A DNA stretch of 47,122 bases from IMG/VR virus record IMGVR_UViG_3300033149_003144, positions 1 through 47,122 of that record; one strand, given 5' to 3'. How positions within the stretch are numbered: the stretch's first letter is position 1; every line of letters starts with the position of its first letter. The notes below the pieces were generated by a model. The model searched no databases. It saw only the letters and a program-made list of their open reading frames with translations, and had not been told where the DNA came from. The stretch comes from a virus. A program made the translations under genes and the position numbers. Below are positions 30,901-38,666 of this stretch, piece after piece.

Positions 30901-32140
30901 TATAGGCATAAACATTATGCTCAAGAATCCGCTCGATAATGTCCGCAGTAACAAAATCCTTGTTCCACATAGCGGCGGCTTCGATAGGCGTAGGAAGCCT
31001 TGGGGTTTCTGGGGCGGGCTCGCCAACCACCCGCATCCTAACAACGTCTAGGTCTTCTGCGGTTTCCCCGGCAAGCCGTTGCTCACCAACCCAATTACGC
31101 AGAGCACGAAGCATAGAAGCAAAGCGTGGCAGAATGTACTTGCCAGTAGCTTTGTCATAATAGGCCGTTATACCCTTTAGGGCCTCCTTGGGGCCATAGA
31201 GGTCTATCCGCTTTAGAATACGGCGAACATCTCGTTCAGAGACATTGATTTCAGGCGCCGTAAGGTCGGTCCAGATATTAAGCTCTTTATAGATCGGCCT
31301 GGCAAGGTGTTCTTTTGTAGCTTTGAGCTCATCAAGCTTCCTTGTTTCTTTGGTGAACTCAAATAGTTCTTTTTCTATAGAGCTAACTTCTTTTTTTTGC
31401 CATGCGGTCAGTTCGCCGGTTAATAAATTGTATGGATTAATACCCTTTCTAAGAAAGTATGTATTTAAGGCTTCAGAAAAAATAAGCTGTGGCAGGTTTT
31501 CTTTTGTGAAATATTCAGCAGGATATTCACCAGTAATAGCAAGTAGAGCCCTGCCCCCCGCCTGGCTGAGAACGGCATTCAATTTGGGATATTTGGTAAT
31601 GTGAGACATCCCGGCCAAGCCAAAAATCGTACCAATTTTAGCCCCGTGTAGAGTCCTGGCGGGCATGCTCTCAATATCCGTTAAATCTGATACTGCTTCA
31701 GCAATACCGAGTTGAGCCGCTCCATGCCCAAGATGCAGCAATAGGCGTCCGCCCACCTTTTCCGCAAGCTTTGGGGCTACCTTCAAAGCGCCTCGCCTGA
31801 CAAGCCCGGCCCCCAATTTACCTATTTTTAATGGGGTCAACAAGAAGCCAGCGAAACCCCCAATGGCCCTTGAGATTTTTTCTCCAGTAGTTTCTGGCTC
31901 ATCTCTACCAATAACCTTCTTAGAAAGCCCAAGGGTTGCTTCGGAAACAAATCCACGCCCGGCTTGCTCTAGCCATTCCCAAAAGTTTTCTTCTTTACGC
32001 TCTTCCTCTAGGCGCTTTTTGTCTCTTTTTATGCCAAGTACTTCATCCAAGTCATACTGGGTCGGTGTGCTTAGAATGGTATCGAGGTCATAGGTCTTGC
32101 CTATGCCAAGAACCTCATCTAGGCTATACTGCTGGTACAT
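27920..32140 (-). CDS. Large internal virion (ejection) protein
   Basis: 1406 aa. Begins with repeated motifs (YSLDEVLGI, YDLDTIL, YDLDEVLGI), then alternates long charged helices, several hydrophobic segments (GGFAGFLLTPLKIG; GWFVSTLLAGLVAN), and basic regions. It is the largest protein of a block of three to five helical virion proteins, as in podovirus ejectosomes. Role: probably ejected with DNA to form a channel or stabilise it. No lytic or polymerase motif seen. ATG with SD GAAGG; start coupled to the upstream gene (TAATG). Confidence 0.75.
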   Translation of the reverse strand: MYQQYSLDEVLGIGKTYDLDTILSTPTQYDLDEVLGIKRDKKRLEEERKEENFWEWLEQAGRGFVSEATLGLSKKVIGRDEPETTGEKISRAIGGFAGFLLTPLKIGKLGAGLVRRGALKVAPKLAEKVGGRLLLHLGHGAAQLGIAEAVSDLTDIESMPARTLHGAKIGTIFGLAGMSHITKYPKLNAVLSQAGGRALLAITGEYPAEYFTKENLPQLIFSEALNTYFLRKGINPYNLLTGELTAWQKKEVSSIEKELFEFTKETRKLDELKATKEHLARPIYKELNIWTDLTAPEINVSERDVRRILKRIDLYGPKEALKGITAYYDKATGKYILPRFASMLRALRNWVGEQRLAGETAEDLDVVRMRVVGEPAPETPRLPTPIEAAAMWNKDFVTADIIERILEHNVYAYNVKDKTLRPIPEEARPRPRVNEIIIRRPELGGEWDLGPIGKKVENVSKAFPAGIKKLNKYIKSLNKPLPPEVYAQIEKRLDAMDSEIRDPKIIFRRFLGTEKPKLRDLMTIEDVLSTMEKYPPGSRMEWFFAELITARGLEQWFPTKNWDKKTFGERDPKLEQDVHLKQLQAKQLEEDRISQYDRYRLLKRIKKDLHAGKRTGTIISNMLQTSWLKRWLNIDKLFHSWTLKTGIPFWQIGQKIAYDKHIIDRTLNTISEPLAKFKHMPVQDQALIIEYYRAAYAGEDTGPILRSFTPELKEYIDVVDRIMEQARPYVAHYRIMTWLYDPSKKVFKTQGEETTQKLLRRAESIMAEAGGGKEGERAIWEAIVNGDPIADLGVLEQGVYLPSIILGRPFNQPMTYEEYYRYVASMGRTHLESRGKIRTAFGKEINLDDTAALLGEQNLNQRIHGYLRQVLNRRYMHHDLEVLEEVIKTLYEDFRKVRGGKSGFDLIDALRLYAHRKKGLPVPMGGISRALKKTQAVFFRVLTSSKPYLWLRNLFQGKGGVTVPHKAILIHPSVRRRSFKEIPEEYKERFHTEVSQMSAVEYHYLFTEATSAIEAKPIIGPLFKIAKRVGKTYSVTDLMNRKSVYKNTWFYSRRWIEDFYNNKIDLATLEKKIGLHKMEPLYRKKVRWLLARREPQEALHVLSKWMSDNSQWIYDRSEKSLFEMTGEGEAWTNLLTWSKSITQAFADASSRFVEGINTGNMTMARGAAGWFVSTLLAGLVANQILRHVSLRHGNKYSDYGIDMFFWELGGVSGEIVKDFTETLATLATTFDEPEEVRSQAIEEALRKVDNVFVRQLIPFAKPALAVVESITGRSHIQPFYEFITKKGITKANRTLLEGFIHAALATDPTKSPAVKRWANLQRQYWYHEMLAAKSPARKAYAELMFHRYEYLSDLFNRYAPVEVYKMYEHRERKAWMDTFEHPDFLREQARARERFYRDMRAWEAYE

Positions 32141-33363
32141 TAGTAAACCTTCAATTCCTCTACCGCAAGCCTCCCGCCTTCACCGCGAATTACTTGATAC
32201 ACGGCCATTCTATTTTTCTTGGTCTTACTAGGGGCCAAAAATTTCTTTCCAACAGTCCCTTCGGGGTTTGCCCTGCGAAGAGCAGTAAAATCACTATAGC
32301 TCATAACGTCACCAAAATCTTTCTCGGCTCTTGGTAAAATCACTTTCTCGGCCCTAGCTATATTAGCTTCTCGTTTACCTCGTTCTGTCTTCAATTCCGC
32401 CCTAAATGGCCTAGCAATCTCTTTTGCCATCTTGGCACCAGCACGAGACAGGGGCTTCCCAATCGCTATAGAGAAGGTACTAGCCTCGCCTTTCTCGGGT
32501 TTAGTAGGCGGAGCTTCTTCTTTAGGTATCTCCGGAGTCGGATACTCACCAGCCATATATTTATATTGTCCAATAAGAGCAAGGGTAGTTTGAATGGCTG
32601 CCTTTGAAATTTTGTATCGTCTTTGTAGCGGAAGTGGTAAGTCCTCAAGTTTTTTACCACGTGCCAACAGGTCTTCAACCTGTCTATAGTCTGGGTCTTG
32701 TATAATCTTTGCCAACGCCTGCTCTGCAGCCAGCTTGCGTTTAAGAATATCATCTGGTGTTAATCCATATGGATTTAGACGCCTCATCTCGGCCAATGAT
32801 CTGAAGTTTTCAATTTGGGCACCAATCAGAGCTAGCTGTCCATCAAGCTGTTTAGCTGCATTTTCTACTTGTATGTTTAGTTGTCGCTGCTTATTCATAA
32901 CACCACTAAACATAGCCTGTTGTACTGGGTCTAATCCAGAAAAGATTTTAAGTTCATCTTCTGTCAAATCTTCAGGAGTAGCCCCGCCGCGAATCTTGGC
33001 AATCAATGCGGTTTCAGCTTGTACCCTTGCAAGTTGGAGCGGGTCTCTTGTTTCCATTGCTCGTTTCAACCTATCGATAGCACCCACACTACCAAGTAAA
33101 TCTACTTGCGTTTGTAGTTCTAGTTGCTTTTTACTTGCCTCTTCTTCTGCTTGCTGGCGAAGTTGCAACAACTCTTTTTGAAAATCCTGATATTTTTTCT
33201 GTGCAATCTCCTGGAGCCTGGCTTCAAATGTTTTCTGCTTTTTGAATATCCGCATCTGGGCTTCTTCTTCCTCTTTCATCAAGCGCTTTTCTCGCATATG
33301 GGCAGAGAGGTATTTTGCAGAAGCACCAAGGCCCCGAAAAATATCGTTCCAATCAATGGCCAT
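32140..33363 (-). CDS. Coiled-coil internal virion protein
   Basis: 407 aa. N-terminal 120 residues are nearly all charged helix (Gln/Glu/Lys-rich coiled coil), followed by a mixed region and a C-terminal domain (SYSDFTALRRANPEGTVGKK). Resembles internal core/ejection proteins by composition and place. ATG with SD AAGGAG. Coupled to the following gene (TAATG). No enzyme motif. Confidence 0.7.
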   Translation of the reverse strand: MAIDWNDIFRGLGASAKYLSAHMREKRLMKEEEEAQMRIFKKQKTFEARLQEIAQKKYQDFQKELLQLRQQAEEEASKKQLELQTQVDLLGSVGAIDRLKRAMETRDPLQLARVQAETALIAKIRGGATPEDLTEDELKIFSGLDPVQQAMFSGVMNKQRQLNIQVENAAKQLDGQLALIGAQIENFRSLAEMRRLNPYGLTPDDILKRKLAAEQALAKIIQDPDYRQVEDLLARGKKLEDLPLPLQRRYKISKAAIQTTLALIGQYKYMAGEYPTPEIPKEEAPPTKPEKGEASTFSIAIGKPLSRAGAKMAKEIARPFRAELKTERGKREANIARAEKVILPRAEKDFGDVMSYSDFTALRRANPEGTVGKKFLAPSKTKKNRMAVYQVIRGEGGRLAVEELKVY

Positions 33364-33374
33364 TATACTGCTCC

Positions 33375-33935
33375 TTATAAACCGCCAGCGTATCTATCCC
33401 AATCCTGTGCCTGCTGTCCAAGCATTGAGCCATATAACCACTGCAACCGCTTCCAAGCATCGGTCTGCTGCTGATACGGATATTCGTACTCCTTAAATCT
33501 TTCCTTTTCCCATCCAAGTCTTTTTAGGGCGGTTTCCTGCGCCATGCGTGCGGCTGCTCGCTGTGCTCCCGCCTGGGCGAATTGGGCGCCAATTTGTCCG
33601 GCCCCAGTCATTCTCTGAAGGTTGAGGCCAGCAAGCTGCAACCTTTCTTGCGACCGCCTCTGGGCCTCTTCTGCCGCAAGCTGCCCGGACAGCGCCCCAA
33701 GGCGTTCTGTTCCTGCACGCAGAGCCTGTTGAATGGCCGTATCTGCAATGCCCGATTCACCAGCACGGAATCCACGGCCACCCATCAAGGTTCGCATTTG
33801 CTCTGCCTCTGCTCTGGCACCGCCCTGTATTTGCCGTCTGGCCAGATTATAGATATTCTGTCGCTCAGCGCCCCTGAGCCCGACAAGCCCTGTCCTAAGC
33901 GGCGATTTTAATTGTTCCATATACCATTGTGCCAT
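33375..33935 (-). CDS. Ala/Gln/Arg-rich internal virion protein
   Basis: 186 aa, rich in Ala, Gln and Arg, with long amphipathic helices (AAEEAQRRSQERLQLAGLNL). Size and composition match small ejection proteins of podoviruses (for example T7 gp14-like). ATG with SD GGAG. Function inferred from position. Confidence 0.65.
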   Translation of the reverse strand: MAQWYMEQLKSPLRTGLVGLRGAERQNIYNLARRQIQGGARAEAEQMRTLMGGRGFRAGESGIADTAIQQALRAGTERLGALSGQLAAEEAQRRSQERLQLAGLNLQRMTGAGQIGAQFAQAGAQRAAARMAQETALKRLGWEKERFKEYEYPYQQQTDAWKRLQWLYGSMLGQQAQDWDRYAGGL

Positions 33936-34202
33936 TTATCTTCTCCAACCTAAAAGCCACGGAGCCATGGGGGGCACCATTCTCCGATTATGCAAAGGGG
34001 GCCTGCCCTGGCCGGCCCCTCGTAATACTGGTTTCAGGTGTGGCGGAATAGAGCCGCGACCAGCACCCTGTACTACATGTTTAAGGGCCGGGTGTAATGG
34101 GCTTGTTGATTGTATGCCCATGCCATCTCTTACACCAAGCGGTCTACCCCCAACAAGCCGCCTACGCTGTGGCATGAGTTTTCTTATTTCATTGTAAAGC
34201 AT
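33936..34202 (-). CDS. Small Gly/Pro/Arg-rich virion-associated protein
   Basis: 88 aa, low-complexity. Two tandem 17-residue-like units (HPALKHVVQGAGRG and PHLKPVLRGAGQG) reveal an internal duplication. Highly basic. Next to ejection proteins. Unknown function. Confidence 0.6.
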   Translation of the reverse strand: MLYNEIRKLMPQRRRLVGGRPLGVRDGMGIQSTSPLHPALKHVVQGAGRGSIPPHLKPVLRGAGQGRPPLHNRRMVPPMAPWLLGWRR

Positions 34203-34208
34203 GTTACC

Positions 34209-34754
34209 CTATATTGCTAGTAAGTCTTCTTCTCGTATCCACGGTCTTTCTGGCCTCTCGGGCGGACGAATTCTTCCGCCGCCACGACCTACGGCACCAG
34301 CAAGATGCTCTGGAATCCCCGGTCCGGCCTGAATCGGTGGCGTAGCACCGCCCCCAGCGATAGGTGCCTGCCCTATTTGGCCAAGGACGCTACCAATATC
34401 AATCCCGTACTTCTGCAGGGCTTCTTGACCCAAAATGTCTCCGAAGCTACCAACAATAGCTTTTTTCAAAAACGGGTCAAATAAACTAAGAGCACTATAG
34501 GTCTCATACCTAGGAGTACGTGGTTTAAGGCCAGCACTCTCAAGCATTCTCCGGCGGTCTTCCATAAGCTTTTTTTCGTACTTGTATTCTGCTCTGGCCC
34601 TATCTTCGGCATCCTCTTTTGTAAGTCCACCAAGAAATTCTCCGGCGCCCCCAAGGATGGCCTCCCAATCAGTACCCTTCTTTTTACCAGAAAGGGCACC
34701 GACAATAGAGCCCACGCCACCTATAATGCCCGGTAAAGCTGCCCAAATCGGCAT
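34209..34754 (-). CDS. Small ejection-like protein with Gly-rich membrane-active N-terminus
   Basis: 181 aa. N-terminus (PGIIGGVGSIVGALSG) is Gly-rich and hydrophobic, as in membrane-penetrating virion proteins; then charged helices and a Pro/Gly-rich C-terminus. ATG with SD GGAGGG. It lies in the ejection-protein block. Function inferred. Confidence 0.65.
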   Translation of the reverse strand: MPIWAALPGIIGGVGSIVGALSGKKKGTDWEAILGGAGEFLGGLTKEDAEDRARAEYKYEKKLMEDRRRMLESAGLKPRTPRYETYSALSLFDPFLKKAIVGSFGDILGQEALQKYGIDIGSVLGQIGQAPIAGGGATPPIQAGPGIPEHLAGAVGRGGGRIRPPERPERPWIREEDLLAI

Positions 34755-34755
34755 G

Positions 34756-35829
34756 TTACCCTCCGTAAATCTCTATGTAAGCATCGTGTACTGCCTGAAA
34801 TCTACTCCAGTCAATACCATCTATATCATAAAATTCTTCGAGCCCCCAACTACGCTTCTTAAGCGTTTCCATCGGGAATAGGCCGAAGTAAAAATGCTTC
34901 TTTTTCCTTGCGTTTTTACATTTACCCCAAGCAAATAAAAGCATCTCTTTGACTTCCTTGGCATTACCTAATCGCCATGGGTAGTCTCGACCAAGCGGGG
35001 CAATCTTACCCTGCTTGCTACCATCCTCAGAGAACTTAGCTCTCCAATTGGCGCTACCAATGAAAGTATCTATGTCCTTTTCGCCCTCATACAAACTATC
35101 TTTTGTACTGCACCCATGTTGTTCGCACAGAGCCAGGCGGTCGTACTCTTTAACATTACTCCACGGTCTACCACATTTCACGCAAGCGTTGTTCCGCCCG
35201 TGGTACACAAGCTCAGCCTTGGCAAACTCTGAGTGAGAAATATCAATTACTAAGTTTTCTAGCTTAAGTCCTGTCATAGCCTTGGCGTGCAACCACATAT
35301 CTTTATGCCACTTAGCAATGATATGTCCAAGGTCATCCCTGCCTTTGTGAGTTGGCTCATTGATGAATTTAATATGTGGCTCTAATCCCAATCTTTTCTG
35401 TTCAATCAGGAATCTCCAAATCAACCACTTCTGATATTTCTTAGCATTAGGAGCCCAAAAATCTTTAATATCCTGCTTGTTGTGCCCCTCAAAAGGATAA
35501 AACGTGTATTTACTCATAAAGGCTTGGGGAATTGTAGCCATACCATGCTTTTTACATAGAGCCAAAAATCTCCTATAAAGCTCCCAATACCTATAACACG
35601 GAATCTCCATGTCTAGCGATTTAGACAATAATCCCTTCCATGTTAAAGGCGTCCTATAATTTAAGTGCTTATGTTCTTTTTTGTTTGTATGTAACCAACA
35701 GAAAAAACTAATGGCAGAAGTGCCATAAGAAGCCGCTCTGGCAATAACCTTTTCTATGCGGTTAAAAACTGCATCTTCTTTTGATTTTTTGTAGATATTG
35801 GGGGCGAAATTGGTGTATCTTTTAGCCAA
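34756..35829 (-). CDS. TIM-barrel glycoside-hydrolase-like protein (GH-A clan NEP motif)
   Basis: 357 aa. PHIKFINEPTHKG (N157, E158, P159) matches the acid/base Asn-Glu-Pro motif at strand 4 of clan GH-A hydrolases (GH5-like). E321 (FGLFPMETL) is a candidate nucleophile on strand 7. Between them lies a Cys cluster (CVKCGRPW..., C235, C240), probably a zinc site. As a virion-module gene it may degrade host surface glycan during adsorption. The start appears to be TTG at 35829 and its SD is weak. Family is inferred from one motif. Confidence 0.45.
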   Translation of the reverse strand: MAKRYTNFAPNIYKKSKEDAVFNRIEKVIARAASYGTSAISFFCWLHTNKKEHKHLNYRTPLTWKGLLSKSLDMEIPCYRYWELYRRFLALCKKHGMATIPQAFMSKYTFYPFEGHNKQDIKDFWAPNAKKYQKWLIWRFLIEQKRLGLEPHIKFINEPTHKGRDDLGHIIAKWHKDMWLHAKAMTGLKLENLVIDISHSEFAKAELVYHGRNNACVKCGRPWSNVKEYDRLALCEQHGCSTKDSLYEGEKDIDTFIGSANWRAKFSEDGSKQGKIAPLGRDYPWRLGNAKEVKEMLLFAWGKCKNARKKKHFYFGLFPMETLKKRSWGLEEFYDIDGIDWSRFQAVHDAYIEIYGG

Positions 35830-35897
35830 TCATAAACAGCCTTCAAGTCTATAAGCGCCTTACCAATTCGTTGCCTTGCCTCTTGTCTATTCATCAT
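35754..35897 (-). CDS. Small ORF upstream of and overlapping the hydrolase-like gene
   Basis: 47 aa, ATG at 35897 (or 35894) with SD AAGGAA, running to TAG at 35754. It begins MMNRQEARQRIGKALIDLKA and then VYDWLKD. It overlaps the following gene by 76 bp. A short charged helix. It may be a real gene or a translational leader that couples ribosomes to the weak TTG start of the hydrolase-like gene. Confidence 0.45.
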   Translation of the reverse strand: MMNRQEARQRIGKALIDLKAVYDWLKDTPISPPISTKNQKKMQFLTA

Positions 35898-35903
35898 ATT
35901 TCC

Positions 35904-38666
35904 TTATTTAGAGCTTAGGCACGGGATGTAACAAGTTGTTGTTCCAACCTTTACCTGAATCCATGCTTCATATGTGGCCCCTGCAGTTCCGGCATCTTGA
36001 ATCTCTAGGTCAAGTGAGCCAGAGGGGGCATTGCTGAAATTCATTTTAATGATACCGTCACTTTGTACCTCAAACCGATTCGCTACAGCTCCACTCGTAT
36101 CACATGTTCTCCACACCCATTTTGCCGGGACAATATCACCAACATCTGTTGGATTAGATTGCATAGTAGCCAAGAAGGTTGCCGCACGCTCATAGCCAGA
36201 ACCATCGTAAGCAAAAATGTCAAAACTAAATAAACCATCTCCAGACTGCACAGCTGATGGAGACGCCTGTGTCCCCCTAGATTTTCTGGCTTGATAACTT
36301 GCACTATGCCAATTTGTACTCGAATGGCAATGATGCCTAACTGGAACATGTACGCCGTCCGCCCCCTGGATGTGAAAAATATTTTCTGGATAAGCTGTTC
36401 CGATTCCAACATAACCAAGACCGCTGTCAACATATAGTGTGTCTGTATTAACCGTCAAATCTGTGGTTGTTATCCCGTTAAAAGTAACGTCAGCATCAGT
36501 CGTCAGGTCTTGGTTTACATTAGAAGACGCCTCGACAGTTAGCGTTGCGACAGTATTAAATGTTAAGGTACCTTCGTCGCCACTGCCAATTGTAAAATTC
36601 TCATTCAAGGTTAACGATCTACTTCCCCCTGCAAAACCATACAAATATAAGTAGCGATTATAAGTAGATTCTTCATCCCACATAATAGTGAGATAGTTTG
36701 TTAAAGAACTATCATAAATAGAAAGATTATTACACGTAACAGAACCAGTTGTAGAGAGATTGTCGAAAGCATTTGTCCAGTCTATATGTTCATTTGCAAC
36801 ATAATTATTCAAATTGTTATGATCAATTTGCGTTTCATCAAATCCAATTTTAACATAATCACCACCATCAAACCATGTTAACGCTCCATAATCAATTCGC
36901 AAAAACCCATCATCAAAATTAGCGCCAACATAATCTGCCGTGGCACCGCTATCCACAGCTGCCTTAACATCAGACCCGCCAGATGAGGATAAAGTATATG
37001 TAGCATGATCATAGGTTAATCCAGAACCAACTATAACCCATTTAACAGCGTTGTCTGTATCATCCCACAGCATTAAACGATCATCTCCTGGGTCAGAAAG
37101 ATTCTCAATGCCGAGATGGCTTAGACTAAGTGTCCTATTTGCGGTTATATCACCACCACCAGTTAAGCCTGTACCAGCAGAAATAAGCACACTAGAATGG
37201 TTTATATGCTCATTAGCAATAAACCCTGACAGCGAGTCATGATCAATGGCCCCAACGTTGATACCGAGGGTAATGTAATCACCATCATCTGAATAAGTGA
37301 TCGGAGAATTAGTTCGTAAAACACCATCTATATCAGAATTACCTAGATAATCAGCGGTAGCAGCGCTATCAACCGCAACCTTAGTATCAGACCCACCAGA
37401 TGAAGACAAGGTATACGTGGCGTGATCATAAGTTAACCCAGAGCCAATGGTTACCCACTTAACAGAATTATCTGTATCATCCCATAACATCAAGCGATTG
37501 CTATTTGGATCAGTAAGATTTTCAATGCCCAAATGGCTCAAGCTAAGTGTTCTATTGGCGGTTATGTCTCCACCGCCGGTTAATCCAGTGCCGGCAGAAA
37601 TAAGTACCGTAGAATGATCCACGTGTTCATTGGCAATGACCCCAGATAGTGAATCATGATCAATAGCTGCAACATCTACGCCAAGCGTAATATAGTCACC
37701 ACCATCTGTATAAGTAATTGGAGAATTGGTTCGCAAGACGCCATTAAGGTCGGAATTGCCTATATAATCGGGCGTAGCACCACTATCTACAGCAACCTTG
37801 GAATCTGTCCCACCTGTTGAAGATAGCGTATACGTTGCATGATCATAGGTCAGCCCAGACCCTACGGTAACCCATTTTACTGCACCGTCTGTATCATCCC
37901 AAAGCATCAGGCGATTTGCATTTGGGTCAGAAAGGTTCTCGATGCCGAGATGGCTTAAACTAAGCGTACGACTTGTGCTGATATCGCCACCGCCAGTTAA
38001 GCCCGTACCGGCGGAGATTGAAACGCTGGTATGATCTATGTGTTCATTGCCTACATAATTAGCAAATGAATTATGTGAAAGGTTATAAATACTTGACGGC
38101 GAGGATAGTATTAAATCATCAAACGTAGGAATTGAAACCGTTCTAACATCTTGGTCAAGGTGATAACCATCAACGCTGTCTGCATCACCAACTTGAGAAG
38201 TAATGTCGCTTCCGGGATGCGTGTGTGACGATGGTGTATATGTAGACGGCGTGTTAGTTACATTATCCCAATGGACCGCACCGCCAGCGCCAGATGTATT
38301 TAGCTCTGTTTCTGTATAATACCTACTATCGTGGTCGTGAGAAGCCAAGGCAAAATCTGAGGCATGGCTACCGTCTACGGTATCCGCATCTATATTCAAA
38401 GCATCATGGATCGCCTTAGTGTGTCTGGCCGCATTGTAATATTGGGAATGATCATCATCTGCCAACCCAACAAGTTCGCCATGATCTAGCTCAGAAGCAT
38501 GTTTGCCATCTAGTGTATCTGCATCTATGTTTAAGGCATCGTGTACAGCTTTATTATGATCACTTAAAACGTTAGCAATTGTATCTGGAAAATGAGCTTT
38601 AACCCTAGCATCTGTCACAATATTGGCAGCGTGTTCCCCGTCAACAGTGTCCGCATCTATTCCCAA
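35904..38666 (-). CDS. Repeat-rich tail fibre, C-terminal part
   Basis: About 920 aa in this frame. The first 170 residues repeat units of the type HDALNIDADTVDGSHASDF and YYTETELNTSGAGGAVHWDN. Then three tandem units of about 140 aa contain LTGGGDI, TLSLSHLGIENL, RLMLWDDTD and GLTYDHATYTLSS. The C-terminal 200 residues (HIQGADGVHVPVRHHCHSST and onward) look like a globular head, probably receptor-binding. The apparent start TTG at 38666 is not convincing; the preceding 1388-aa frame carries the same repeats, so both are parts of one gene interrupted by a +1 change near 38685. Confidence 0.7.
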   Translation of the reverse strand: MGIDADTVDGEHAANIVTDARVKAHFPDTIANVLSDHNKAVHDALNIDADTLDGKHASELDHGELVGLADDDHSQYYNAARHTKAIHDALNIDADTVDGSHASDFALASHDHDSRYYTETELNTSGAGGAVHWDNVTNTPSTYTPSSHTHPGSDITSQVGDADSVDGYHLDQDVRTVSIPTFDDLILSSPSSIYNLSHNSFANYVGNEHIDHTSVSISAGTGLTGGGDISTSRTLSLSHLGIENLSDPNANRLMLWDDTDGAVKWVTVGSGLTYDHATYTLSSTGGTDSKVAVDSGATPDYIGNSDLNGVLRTNSPITYTDGGDYITLGVDVAAIDHDSLSGVIANEHVDHSTVLISAGTGLTGGGDITANRTLSLSHLGIENLTDPNSNRLMLWDDTDNSVKWVTIGSGLTYDHATYTLSSSGGSDTKVAVDSAATADYLGNSDIDGVLRTNSPITYSDDGDYITLGINVGAIDHDSLSGFIANEHINHSSVLISAGTGLTGGGDITANRTLSLSHLGIENLSDPGDDRLMLWDDTDNAVKWVIVGSGLTYDHATYTLSSSGGSDVKAAVDSGATADYVGANFDDGFLRIDYGALTWFDGGDYVKIGFDETQIDHNNLNNYVANEHIDWTNAFDNLSTTGSVTCNNLSIYDSSLTNYLTIMWDEESTYNRYLYLYGFAGGSRSLTLNENFTIGSGDEGTLTFNTVATLTVEASSNVNQDLTTDADVTFNGITTTDLTVNTDTLYVDSGLGYVGIGTAYPENIFHIQGADGVHVPVRHHCHSSTNWHSASYQARKSRGTQASPSAVQSGDGLFSFDIFAYDGSGYERAATFLATMQSNPTDVGDIVPAKWVWRTCDTSGAVANRFEVQSDGIIKMNFSNAPSGSLDLEIQDAGTAGATYEAWIQVKVGTTTCYIPCLSSK
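36950..38050 (-). repeat. Three tandem ~420-bp repeats in tail fibre gene
   Basis: Spaced about 140 codons apart, three highly similar units share LTGGGDI, LSHLGIENL, LMLWDDTD and GLTYDHATYTLSS. They imply repeated beta-rich fibre modules and a recombination-prone sequence. Confidence 0.8.

Noticed and set aside
27920-32140. Could be a virion RNA polymerase as in N4-like phages
   Set aside because: At 1406 aa it is less than half the length of the N4 vRNAP, and I see no polymerase motifs; composition fits an ejection protein.
28314-32337. Numerous plus-strand frames across the large ejection protein
   Set aside because: All are antisense to a continuous 1406-aa frame (and the adjacent 407-aa gene) and have no promoter or SD support.
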